Assembly: GCA_964560205.1 (NCBI GenBank)
Contig: CAZLKT010000011.1
Span: 1-30,013, forward strand
Length of the DNA: 30,013 nucleotides
DNA from: CAZLKT01 sp964560205
GTDB taxonomy: Bacteria > Pseudomonadota > Alphaproteobacteria > Holosporales > Holosporaceae
Direction: 5' to 3'
The notes beneath the pieces are model-generated. The model did not search any database. It had not been told where the DNA came from and saw only the letters and a list, made by a program, of their open reading frames with translations. This document shows, piece by piece, positions 1 through 9,000 of this stretch (position 1 is the stretch's first letter; every line of letters begins with the position of its first letter). A program made the translations under genes and the position numbers.

Positions 1-138
1 AAGAATTATATAAAGAGAGAAATGTAATCGTTCAATAAACTCAAGCATTTTAGGCGTGTAGCAACACAATACGACAAGCTTGATATTTCCTGCCTCTCTT
101 TTGTTTTTCTTGCTGGAATTTATTTATGGCTCAAATAA

Positions 139-309
139 ATATCGACACCACCTAAGCTTATATTTCTAAAAAAAGATCTTTCTAAATTATTTGCTTGTGA
201 AAAAATGACTGGTTCATATAATCAAATAAAAGAATTCATGGAAGATGATCTTAAATCCATTAAAGATGCTTACAGCTATGAGTTTCTCCCTGAGGTTTTT
301 ATCATATAG
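139..309 (+). pseudogene. Decayed fragment of the helical-repeat protein family
   Basis: This short open stretch runs from just after an in-frame TAA to a TAG and has no convincing start. Its translation contains KKDLSKLF, then F-x-E-D-D-L-x-x-I and a final LPEVF. It lines up over about 45 residues with the repeat core of the two large proteins at 431-2836 and 6020-9439, where KDL-x-x-x-F is followed by F-x-x-E-D-I/V-x-x-I and a final LPP or LSP. The same frame continues to the left with stops, which suggests a gene remnant that may begin outside the window. The similarity is weak, roughly a quarter identical by eye. Bases 310-430 show nothing else I recognise. Confidence 0.35.
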
Positions 310-430
310 GAAAAGTTCCTGAGTTCCCCGCAATGATGATGAAATTTTTGCCTCAAAGATTATATGGAAATGGTCATGGTGATGGAATGGAGAGGAGTAT
401 TCATATAAGGTGCTCCTCCCATGAGATGTA

Positions 431-2836
431 TTATTTTGTTTCATCCTCACTCTGCTTTGTGGATGTTTTTCCAAAATGTTGCTCTTTTCTTTCATCCTGA
501 GCAATGGATTTCTCTTCTTCCTCTTCTGGATGTTCTGAGGGCCGTAAAGGTTGCTCAGCTTTTTCTGCTGTCTGCGAATCTTTTCTGGAAGCAGTGTGCT
601 CACTTATTCTCTTTTTGATAATATTCGTTATAAAAGAAATCGGTATCCCAAAGTCTGTAAGAGTTTCTATCATGAAATTCATTGAATCACTTGTCTTCGA
701 TCCTTGTTTTAAATATAAAAAAGCCAAAAATTTGTAAATTTCTTTATGGACAATCACATTGGCTTGAAAAAAAGAACCCCCTCCTATAAAATTTGAAAGT
801 ATTGCTTGAGCGTGATGTTGTTTAAAAGATTTTTTCACATCAGCGACATGAGTGTTTATGAAGTCTATAGCTTTTTTACAATTATGGTTATCTTTGCTTT
901 TTTCTAAAAAATCTAATTTTTTTCTAGTTCTGTCTTTTTTATCTTCACTAATTTTCTCCTCATATTGTTTCTGACTTAATGCTTTCATATGTTTGTTTTG
1001 AGCTTTAATATAGTTGTTTTCATTCATTAAAAAATTTTGTGTTTCTTGTGGAATTAAAGAGAGATATTTTGATGGAATAGGAGCATACATTTCATCAAGA
1101 AGAAACTGCCTCGTTAAAACTTCATGTTGCTTTTGAAAAAGATTTCTAAAATAATAAGGCACAAGTCCCGCCAACTGTTCTTTTGTGAAGTTTACGGCCG
1201 AATTGTAGAAAAGCCTCCACAAAATTCTATATGAAAATCTTGCAAGTTGTGGAGCAGTAAACTGTTGTCCACTTTTTTTTCTTATCTTTTCTGCATCACG
1301 CTCTGTAAACCATTCAACTAAATCATCATCAAAAGGAATAGGGTCTTTTTCTAGCTCTTCAAGACTTATGTCATCATTTTTTTTAAAATTCTCAATTCGT
1401 TCCCGTGCTTTTAGCATATTTTCCAGTTTAGAATGAGGGGATACTTTTTGTAAGAGCTCTTTTATGAGCTCAGGAGAGAAGTGCGAGATAGTTTCATATG
1501 TTAAATTATTCAGATCATTTTCTGAAAATGCGCTCAGGTTTTTCATGTGAAAAAAAACTGAGTTATGAGAGGTAAAAACTGAACATTTAGTGTTGAGTGT
1601 TTTTATTACCTGAGGGGAAAGGTAAATGATTTTTGAGCCAAAATTCTCAATCATTTTATTGTTAAGTTCTGGAAGCCCTTCAATCTGTTCTTCTTTTATG
1701 GCTTTTAATTGACTTTTTGTAATCAAAGCTGTTAGGAATCCTTCTTTAAGAAAGCAATGGAGTAGTTCAGGTGAGAGAGTAGAGAAATCTTTTCTCTCTA
1801 TAATGTTTTTGAGTACATTATCATGTATGCTTTCTATATGATTTTTTAAAATTTCATCGAGAACAGGAGGAGCGCACTGAGTAATTTTTGAGTCAATGTT
1901 CGTAATGATGGCACCATCGAGCTGAGCAGCCTGTTCTTTTGTCATGGACTCCAATTGACTGTTTGTAATCCATTGTCTTGTATTTTCATGTTTCAGCAAG
2001 AAAAACGCCATGGCGGGTGAAAGGGAAGCAAAATCACGGCCTATAATGGTGGCAACATCTTCCTTTATGAAATTTCTCACTGGTTCTTCAACATTATTCA
2101 ATTGGTCCAAAGTAAATGCATTGGCGAGGTCTTTTCTCAGTAAAATGGTTTTCAGTATATCAAAAGGAAGCTCTCTCATAAAAACAGCTTGTATTTCTTT
2201 AATATGCTCTGCCGTAAGCTCCTCAATATCGGAGGCCCTCATCAGACGAAAAGATGGTCCAGAGATACACTCTCCATTCTCAATGTATGCTTGGAGGTTT
2301 TTTTTAAAAAGCTCAAGAAGTTGATAACTTTTCAATGACTCATAGAAAATAGGATAAGCCTCCTTTATTCTTTTTTTCGTTATGGGGTTGTCCTGTATAT
2401 TCATATGAAAATATTCCAAGTATATACGGGGGTACTCCATGTGTCCAAGAGAAGTGAAAGGCTTTAAATCGTCTTCTGTGAGAGCATTATTTTCAAAATG
2501 CATGATAACATTCCTCACAGTATCAGCATTAGGATTTTTTACAAAATTCTCAACGTCTCTCTTTATTTTAAATTTTTTGTATGTATAGAGTGCTGCGCCT
2601 CCCGCGATAATCATGCATAGTGCTCCCACCAAGACTGGGTTGTTGCGTGTCCAGTTGAATAAAGAGCTTATAAATTGTGGAAATTTTTTTTCTTGTGAAC
2701 ATACCTCTACAGAGGCATGTGAACAGACTTTATGTGCAGAGTGAGAGTGCAGGTCTGTGGTTCTCATACAAAAAATGGATATTAAAAGGAGAGACCTTAC
2801 ATTTCTCATGGCAAATAATTTTTTCATAATTATCAT
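431..2836 (-). CDS. Membrane-anchored helical-repeat protein, unknown function
   Basis: Not a family I recognise. The 801-residue product starts with a basic, hydrophobic signal-like segment (about residues 4-24), has a second hydrophobic segment at about 67-85, then a long hydrophilic helical region. That region is built from degenerate repeats of about 25 residues with signatures such as LSPEL, FSPEL, SQL-x-x-I and FTxxQL. It ends in a low-complexity Glu/Lys tail. It is paralogous over most of its length to the 6020-9439 protein: both share an IxRDxxxFxxNP segment near residue 92, the KDL-x-x-AFT repeat core, an SGxQxTAxQxAxF block and a C-terminal K-SF-x-x-HHA motif. The likely topology is a single-pass inner-membrane protein with one face solenoid-like. 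Residue 4 (2827) is an alternative start, favoured by a promoter whose -10 lies only three bases before the first ATG. Confidence 0.8.
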   Translation of the reverse strand: MIIMKKLFAMRNVRSLLLISIFCMRTTDLHSHSAHKVCSHASVEVCSQEKKFPQFISSLFNWTRNNPVLVGALCMIIAGGAALYTYKKFKIKRDVENFVKNPNADTVRNVIMHFENNALTEDDLKPFTSLGHMEYPRIYLEYFHMNIQDNPITKKRIKEAYPIFYESLKSYQLLELFKKNLQAYIENGECISGPSFRLMRASDIEELTAEHIKEIQAVFMRELPFDILKTILLRKDLANAFTLDQLNNVEEPVRNFIKEDVATIIGRDFASLSPAMAFFLLKHENTRQWITNSQLESMTKEQAAQLDGAIITNIDSKITQCAPPVLDEILKNHIESIHDNVLKNIIERKDFSTLSPELLHCFLKEGFLTALITKSQLKAIKEEQIEGLPELNNKMIENFGSKIIYLSPQVIKTLNTKCSVFTSHNSVFFHMKNLSAFSENDLNNLTYETISHFSPELIKELLQKVSPHSKLENMLKARERIENFKKNDDISLEELEKDPIPFDDDLVEWFTERDAEKIRKKSGQQFTAPQLARFSYRILWRLFYNSAVNFTKEQLAGLVPYYFRNLFQKQHEVLTRQFLLDEMYAPIPSKYLSLIPQETQNFLMNENNYIKAQNKHMKALSQKQYEEKISEDKKDRTRKKLDFLEKSKDNHNCKKAIDFINTHVADVKKSFKQHHAQAILSNFIGGGSFFQANVIVHKEIYKFLAFLYLKQGSKTSDSMNFMIETLTDFGIPISFITNIIKKRISEHTASRKDSQTAEKAEQPLRPSEHPEEEEEKSIAQDERKEQHFGKTSTKQSEDETK

Positions 2837-2839
2837 TGC

Positions 2840-2867
2840 ATTATACTGAAATGAAAAAAAATATCAA
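2840..2867 (-). promoter_or_regulatory. Promoter of the anchored helical-repeat gene
   Basis: On the minus strand TTGATA is followed after 16 bases, mostly T, by a perfect TATAAT. The -10 ends three bases before the first ATG and twelve before the second. A transcript from here would therefore be nearly leaderless and probably start translation at the second ATG. The T-rich spacer resembles those upstream of the other secreted-protein genes in the window. Confidence 0.6.
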
Positions 2868-2912
2868 TTGTTTGTCATAAAACATTTAAATAATCAATGG
2901 AGAGTGTTCTGT

Positions 2913-2931
2913 GGGAGATAACTTTATCCCC
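2913..2931. other. Inverted repeat over the rlmB stop codon
   Basis: The arms GGGAGATAA and TTATCCCC pair with one bulged base and a two-base loop. The rlmB TAA lies inside one arm. No T tract follows on the minus strand, so it is not a classical terminator. Confidence 0.35.
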
Positions 2932-3643
2932 TCTGGCGTGCCACATATAAGCTGTGGAGCATGATGGCACATGCAGTGGAAACATTGAGAACAGAGAAAG
3001 TTGGTGTGGTAGTGATGGAGGCTAAATCATCGCAGTTTTCCTTTGTAAGGCGACGCAGGCCTTTTCCTTCTGCACCCAGGACCAGAGCTATGGGCACATC
3101 ATGATATTTTTGTGCTGCACACTCAGCCGAGATGTCTCCTTTTTCCCACAATCCTATGACGAAGCCACCGCGTTTTTTGAAGGCATCTAAAAACTGCGCA
3201 ATATTGGACACGCGAACACACGGGACATGTTCCAGAGCACCAGACGCACTTTTTGCTAACACTCCGCCCATGGGAGGGCTGTGATGATGAGTGATGACAA
3301 CAGCCTGCGCACCAAACACTGCGGAAGCCCGCCATATGGCGCCCACATTGTGAGGATCGGTGATGTGATCCAGTACCACAAAGATACCGGTAGGCTGAAG
3401 GGAAGTTTGGGCAAAAGAGACCTCTTCAAGGGGAGTGACCAACGCTGCCATGCCTTGATGTACTGCATCCTCCGGTAGGATATCTCGCCAAGAGGAAAGA
3501 AAAGTACAGTTTTTTATGTGGGACCATTCTCGCATATATTTTTCTCGATGAGATTCTGCAAGAAAGAGGCGAGAGATTTTCCGTCGTGGGTTTATTACTG
3601 CTGCCTCCACAGCGTGTTTTCCCCACAACCATTCCTTTTCCAT
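2924..3643 (-). CDS. rlmB: 23S rRNA (guanosine-2'-O-)-methyltransferase RlmB, SpoU/TrmH family
   Basis: Predicted to transfer a methyl group from S-adenosylmethionine to the ribose of a guanosine in 23S rRNA (G2251 in E. coli), in the cytoplasm. The 239 residues have the normal RlmB length. An N-terminal substrate-binding domain (WLWGKHAVEAAV, residues 5-16) is followed by the three knotted SpoU motifs: motif 1 around 92-107 (DHITDPHNVGAIWRAS, with N99 and R105), motif 2 at 187-200 (LVLGAEGKG, with E192) and motif 3 at 217-230 (SVLNVSTACAI, with N220 and S222). Its ATG overlaps the stop codon of the upstream SH3-protein gene by one base (TAATG), so the two are probably cotranslated. Another SpoU 2'-O-methyltransferase is possible, but the N-terminal domain favours RlmB. 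Confidence 0.9.
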   Translation of the reverse strand: MEKEWLWGKHAVEAAVINPRRKISRLFLAESHREKYMREWSHIKNCTFLSSWRDILPEDAVHQGMAALVTPLEEVSFAQTSLQPTGIFVVLDHITDPHNVGAIWRASAVFGAQAVVITHHHSPPMGGVLAKSASGALEHVPCVRVSNIAQFLDAFKKRGGFVIGLWEKGDISAECAAQKYHDVPIALVLGAEGKGLRRLTKENCDDLASITTTPTFSVLNVSTACAIMLHSLYVARQRG

Positions 3644-4185
3644 TAGGGGGTTCCCTTGTTTTTTGCTGGTATGGATGAACCTTTGGGAGGAGGAAGAGGC
3701 GATTCTGTGTTTTCAGAGGAGAACATCTGTGGGTCTTGCCACAATCCCGACACATGGACCCATCCCTTATAGGGTTTATGAAGAAGAGAAATCAAGAGCC
3801 ACTCTCCTTGGTTTTTTTCCTGGAGTACCTTTCCAATGACGCCTGTGCGTAAATATGCCACAACGCTGCCCTGGGGTGATGGCATAAGACGCAAAGGCAC
3901 ATGATCCTGCACCACTAACACGTGGTGCTTAAAATAGAGCAGACTGCTGTGCACCCATCCAGCTGCTCCTTGGGAGTCCTGTATGTACCACCAGTGATCC
4001 CAATGACGAAGTGCTATGACAGGCCACCCAGGCGATTGATAGGTCCAAACGATGGGGTATTGTGGTCCCGGCCCCTTTCTCCAATTGACCTCATTGCTTT
4101 TTAATACTGCATGCCTGGCAGCGTCTGCATCCCATGCACAAAAAATTACTGCTGCTGAAAAAATCTCTTTGAAAAAAAAAGCCAT
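3643..4185 (-). CDS. Secreted protein with two bacterial SH3-like domains
   Basis: A 180-residue protein with an N-terminal signal peptide (residues 1-22, ending ADA before ARH), so probably periplasmic. Two SH3-like repeats follow, at about 26-84 and 88-148. The first carries an N-x-R-x-GPGPQYPI strand (RKGPGPQYP) and WWYI and GWVH strands; the second has PLRLMPSPQG, GEWLLIS and KGWVHVSGLW. This is the pattern of the alphaproteobacterial SH3-like proteins of the COG3807 type, thought to bind cell-wall material. A Pro/Ser-rich tail ends the protein. The gene is the first of a two-gene unit with rlmB. The start is supported by AAAGGA eight bases upstream. The partner or substrate is unknown. 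Confidence 0.8.
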   Translation of the reverse strand: MAFFFKEIFSAAVIFCAWDADAARHAVLKSNEVNWRKGPGPQYPIVWTYQSPGWPVIALRHWDHWWYIQDSQGAAGWVHSSLLYFKHHVLVVQDHVPLRLMPSPQGSVVAYLRTGVIGKVLQEKNQGEWLLISLLHKPYKGWVHVSGLWQDPQMFSSENTESPLPPPKGSSIPAKNKGTP

Positions 4186-4213
4186 AGATCCTTTCTCCCA
4201 TAGATCCTTTCTT
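4182..4213. repeat. 16-bp tandem duplication of a ribosome-binding site and start codon
   Basis: CCATAGATCCTTTCT occurs twice in direct tandem, offset by 16 bases. On the minus strand each copy holds an AGAAAGGATCT Shine-Dalgarno region followed by ATG. The distal ATG is out of frame with the SH3-protein gene, so only the proximal copy starts it. Confidence 0.7.
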
Positions 4214-4215
4214 CC

Positions 4216-4289
4216 TACGCCCGGCGAGGATCGAACTCACGGCCTCAGGATTAGGAATCCTACGCTCTATCCAACTGAGCTACGGGCGC
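4216..4289 (-). tRNA. tRNA-Arg (anticodon CCU)
   Basis: Read on the minus strand, this is a 74-base cloverleaf. It has a seven-base acceptor stem (GCGCCCG with CGGGCGT), the D-arm GCTCAGTTGGATAGAGC, an AGGAT/ATCCT anticodon stem with loop TTCCTAA, so anticodon CCU, and the T-arm GTGAG-TTCGATC-CTCGC. The first acceptor pair is G:U. The 3' CCA is not encoded. Confidence 0.95.
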
Positions 4290-4404
4290 ACATGACTCAA
4301 CTTTATCATGAGGAGTCATAGGTTGTATAGAGAAAACCTGTGGTCAAAAAACTTTTTTTGCATTTCTTGCCTTTTTCTTAAAATTCTCTTAGAGTACTCA
4401 TGGG

Positions 4405-5841
4405 TTGGTTAGATTTTTTCTCTTTTTTTTTGAGTGTTGTATTTTGTTCAAAGAATTGCCGTCAATTTTTGTTTCTGGAAAAGAGGTTTTGCCCCTTATT
4501 GAGGGGGGAAAGGGAATCAGTATTTCCAGTGGGGTAAGTGCAGGGGCCTGGGCCTTGACCGGGGGTGTTGGGACATTCTCAGCGGTGAATGCAGACAGCT
4601 ATGATGTTCATGGGAGGGTTATTCCGCAAATTTACCATGGGAAAACCCGGGAGGAGCGGCAAAGAGAGCTCATTGCATTTGCCATACGGGGGGGCATAGA
4701 GCAGGCTCGCATAGCTCGAGACGTTGCTGGCACCTCTGGTCGTATTCATATGAATGTTTTGTGGGAAATGGGGGCCGTGGAGGAGATTCTGGAGGGGATT
4801 CTCTCTGGAGTGGGGAATCTTGTCCATGGCATTACCTGTGGTGCGGGTATGCCATATCGTTTGGCACAACTGGCGGCGAGATTTGAGGTTTTTTATGTGC
4901 CCATCGTATCTTCTGCTCGGGCATTTGCCGCATTGTGGAAGCGTGCATATCATAAATGTGCAGAATGGTTGGGGGGGGTTGTTTACGAGGATCCTTGGAA
5001 AGCCGGTGGACACAATGGTCTCAGCAATCAAGAAGACCCGCTTCTGCCACAGGACCCGTATCCTCGGGTGGTGGCTCTGCGGCAGGTGATGAGGGAGTAT
5101 GGCCTCCACAACGTTCCCATTATTATGGCTGGAGGTGTCTGGTGCCTCAAGGAGTGGGAACACTGGATTCATAATGAAGAGGTTGGGCCCATAGGCTTTC
5201 AGTTTGGTACACGACCTTTGTTGACAAAGGAAAGCCCCATTTCTGATGCCTGGAAAAAGCGCCTCCCGTTCCTGCGCCCTGGGGATGTGTCATTGAATAC
5301 ATTCAGCCCCACTGGATTTTACTCCTCTGCAGTGAACAATGCTTTTTTGCAAAATCTTCGACATCGCTCCGAACGACAGATTCCCTACGCGGAAAGCTCT
5401 CATGATGAGCTTACCACGCCTCTGGCCGTAGGTCGAAGAAATCGTGTGGTGTATGTGAAGGAGGACGATGCCCAACGAGCGCAACAGTGGAAAGCCCAAG
5501 GATTTGACTGTGCCATGCGTACTCCAAGCTCTACCCTGATTTTTGTTTCTCTGGAGGAGGAGCACACTATTCTAGAGGATCAAAGAAATTGCATGGGGTG
5601 CTTGAGCCAATGTCGTTTTAGCAATTGGGATCAGGTCCATGGCACCACTGGTCTCAAACCGGACCCTCGATCTTTTTGTATCCAGAAGTCTCTTCAGGAT
5701 ATTGCCCATAACGGTTCCATTGATGATAATCTGATGTTCGCGGGACATAACGTCTTTCGTTTTGGCCAAGATCCTTTTTATGATCATGGGTTTATTCCCA
5801 CGGTGGAACAGTTGGTTTCGCGGCTTGTCACAGGAAACTAG
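4405..5841 (+). CDS. Nitronate monooxygenase-like FMN oxidoreductase with C-terminal Cys cluster
   Basis: A flavoprotein of the 2-nitropropane dioxygenase / nitronate monooxygenase family (COG2070), with an FMN-binding TIM barrel. Visible motifs are GGKGISISSGVSAGAWA (about 34-50), GGVGTFSAVNAD (about 53-64), HGITCGAGMPYR (about 141-152), KAGGHNG (about 199-205), VPIIMAGGV (about 237-245) and GFQFGTRPLLTKESP. Known members oxidise alkyl nitronates, but the physiological substrate cannot be read from sequence. After the barrel there is a C-terminal region with CMGCLSQC (C396, C399, C403) and a further C425 in RSFCIQ. The start is uncertain: the first codon of this frame is TTG at 4405, and a better match to family N-termini would be a TTG near 4453 (LPSIFVSGKEVLPL). 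The gene stands alone and is divergent from tRNA-Arg. Confidence 0.8.
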   Translation: MVRFFLFFFECCILFKELPSIFVSGKEVLPLIEGGKGISISSGVSAGAWALTGGVGTFSAVNADSYDVHGRVIPQIYHGKTREERQRELIAFAIRGGIEQARIARDVAGTSGRIHMNVLWEMGAVEEILEGILSGVGNLVHGITCGAGMPYRLAQLAARFEVFYVPIVSSARAFAALWKRAYHKCAEWLGGVVYEDPWKAGGHNGLSNQEDPLLPQDPYPRVVALRQVMREYGLHNVPIIMAGGVWCLKEWEHWIHNEEVGPIGFQFGTRPLLTKESPISDAWKKRLPFLRPGDVSLNTFSPTGFYSSAVNNAFLQNLRHRSERQIPYAESSHDELTTPLAVGRRNRVVYVKEDDAQRAQQWKAQGFDCAMRTPSSTLIFVSLEEEHTILEDQRNCMGCLSQCRFSNWDQVHGTTGLKPDPRSFCIQKSLQDIAHNGSIDDNLMFAGHNVFRFGQDPFYDHGFIPTVEQLVSRLVTGN

Positions 5842-5960
5842 CCTCTATTCTTCCAGCAGAAAAATGAAAGTGCCCTCCTTTTGAAAATTCCAACTCTCTA
5901 TTTTATCATTTCTTTTTCTCTTCTTGTTGTTTTATATGTTTTTATTTTTATGTTTTTTTG

Positions 5961-5989
5961 TTGACACGTTATTGAATTTATTATAAAAA
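5961..5989 (+). promoter_or_regulatory. Probable promoter of the 1139-residue repeat protein
   Basis: A consensus TTGACA at 5961-5966 is followed by TATAAA after 15 bases or TAAAAA after 17. It lies about 30 bases upstream of the ATG at 6020, and no clear Shine-Dalgarno sequence precedes that ATG. Confidence 0.45.
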
Positions 5990-6019
5990 CAGAGCAGTGA
6001 TTTCTAAAAAATCATTTCT

Positions 6020-9000
6020 ATGAACATTTCTGTGAAAAATATAACAAAAACATCTCGTCTTCTATTAACGATGATTCTGTGTATACAAGCTCAGGACCTT
6101 CTGTCAAAGAAGCGTGAAGATTCAAAGTTATATGATAGAAAGCTGAAGGAGACACTCCATGGTGAAGAGCGCACACATCATACTGTAACACTAGGAGAAA
6201 TACATCAAGAGCGGATACAACGAGACATTGATGCTTTTGCGAACAATCCAACTCCTGAAACTGCTGCCATTATTATCCAACGCTGGAGAATAAGGCATCT
6301 CATGTCAGCCGATTTCGACCGCTTCCTTTCTCGTAGGCATATAGAGTGCTTTCCACCAAAGATCCGAACGAACATGATATATAGTCCTCGATTTATAGGC
6401 TCAAAATTTCATAAGCAACTTTTTTATTATCAAATACTTGAAAATTTTAAAACAAATCCTCAATACTACAATATGTTATCTTCGATGTCTATGAAGATGA
6501 TGGAACCTCGTGATGTTCAAGTATTTACCACAGACCATATTCGGAAAATACATCCCACTTTTGTGGGCTTCATGTCGTCCATGGTACTAAAAACCATATT
6601 GCTGAAAAAAGATCTTGCCACTGCATTTACCTGGGAGCAATTATCTCGAATTCAAGAGAATCAGTTGGAATCATTCACACAAGAGGATATTACCGCCATT
6701 GTGGGTGAAGACTTCGCTTCTCTTCCACCTGCAATAATAACTTTTCTTCTTCAACATAAAAAGTTTGCACAGTGTATTACAACAGAGCAATTACAGTCCA
6801 TCAAAAGCTTTGCGTCTTTCTCACCTGATATGCTAAGGATTCTTCTTGAACATGAGCTTTCTTCACCTTGGATGATAGAAAATCAACTCAAGGATCTCGT
6901 GAAAGAATATCTTTCTTACAATACCGACAATATGCCGCAATATGAGTGGGATTTTTACCATATGACTGGCGCCCTGATTGTAGAAACTGGATTAAAAACA
7001 GGTTGTATCTCTGACGACATCATAAAGACCATATTAGAAAAAGACATTAGTAGTATGCCATCGATTTCATCTGACGCATTGAAAACTTTGTTTTTGAGAA
7101 AAATTTTTCCCAAAGCATTTACTTGGGAACAATTATATCGAATTCAAGAGAATCAACTGGAATCATTCACACAAGAGGATATTACCGCCATTGTGGGTGA
7201 AGACTTCGCTTCTCTTCCACCTGCAATAATAACTTTTCTTCTTCAACATAAAAAGCTTGCACAGTGGATTACAACAGAGCAACTACAGTCCATCAAAAGC
7301 TTTGCGTCTTTCTCACCTGGTATGCTAAAGATTCTTCTTGAACATGTGCTTTCTGAATCTTGGATGACAGAAAATCAATTCAAGTGTCTCGTGAAAGAAT
7401 ATATTTCTTATAATACCGACAATATGACGCAAGATGAGTATATTTTTTGCTATATTATTGGCGCCCAGATCATAGAAATTGGATTAAAAATAGATTGTAT
7501 TTCTCACGACATCATAAAGACCATATTAGAAAAAGACATTAAGAGTATGTTAGCGATTTCATCTGACGCATTGAAAATTTTGTTTTTGAGAAAAATTGTT
7601 CCCAAAGCATTTACCTGGGGCCAATTATCTCGAATTCAAGAGAATCAGTTGGAATCATTCACACAAGAGGATATTACCGCCATTGTGGGTGAAGACTTCG
7701 CTTCTCTTCCACCTGTAATCATAACTTTTCTTCTTAAACATAAAAAGTTTGCACAGTGTATTAGAAAAGAGCAATTACAGTCCATCAAAAGCTTTGCTTC
7801 TTTCTCACCTGAGATGCTCATGATTCTTTTTCAACATGAGTTTTTTTCACCTTGGATGACACAAAATCAATTGAACTCTATCACAGAAGAACATTTTTCT
7901 TCTGATTGTGGCATGACTTATCTTTTTGCCAAGAACCTTTTAAGCATTGGATCAAAAATCGCTTATGTCTCTCCCCATGTTATAGAGATCATATTAGCAA
8001 AAGATATCCTTAATATAGGTAAAATTTCATCTGACACACTGAAAACCATGTTGTTGAGAAAAAATTTCTCTAAAATATTTACCTTAAGAAGATTATCTAA
8101 AATTAAAGATAATCAATTGGAGTCATTCACACAAAAGGATATCGCCGGTATTTCAGATGCTGATTTTGCGTCCCTCTCACCTGAAATACTTAGCTTCTTT
8201 CTTAACCATGAAAAATGTGCACAATGGGTTACAAGAAGGCAATTAAAGTCAATTACCAAGCAACAAGTTGCTCAGCTTCATTTTGGCCAATTAGATTGGA
8301 AAATTGGTTCAAGAGTAGCTTATCTTTCTCCCAATGTCATAAAAGAGTTCTTTAAAGAGAGATTCCGCGAACCAAACGCTCCTTCTTTTATAATTAATAC
8401 TTTAGGCTTTTTGCAGAAAAAACATTTTAGTACGTTTTCAAATAAAGAGCTTAATGACCTCATAGGTATGCCATATATTGGGTTTTTGTCTCCTGAGGTA
8501 CGAGCCGATCTCTTGGAAAGAGACGATGCCATTTTGAGAAATATTCTAGAGATTTATTGGAAAATTGACTATTTCAAAAAAAATGATGAGATAGCCCTCG
8601 TGGATTCTTCAAAATCTGAGGTGGAACACAAGGACTATATTCTTTTTGATAATGTAGTGAACTACTTTTCACAATTTGATGCGCAAGATATTGGGGAACA
8701 AAGTGGGAAACAACTGACTGCTTCACAGATTGCTGGGTTTCAATATAAGACATTAGAGTCACTTTTATGGAACCAAAAATTAAATTTGACAAAAGAGCAG
8801 TTAGGAGACCTTACACCATACCATTTTTTGAGGGGTTCTGAATTTATGTTTATTCCAATAAGGTATTTTTCCCTATTCAGCCCAGATACAAAAAAACTGT
8901 TCGAAGATAATTGGATAAAAATTATTAGAGAAGATAAGAAAAAAGAAGATCATTTCATGATACTAAAACAAAAAGAAAATATGATAACGCGATTTTTACG

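Noticed and set aside
214..603. 129-residue minus-strand frame at the left end
   Set aside because: It overlaps the 3' part of the repeat-protein gene in another frame, has no signal or domain, and reads like an antisense-frame shadow.
6587..8038. The 492-bp repeats as mobile elements
   Set aside because: They keep one reading frame, carry no transposase or terminal inverted repeats, and encode the protein's own solenoid units.
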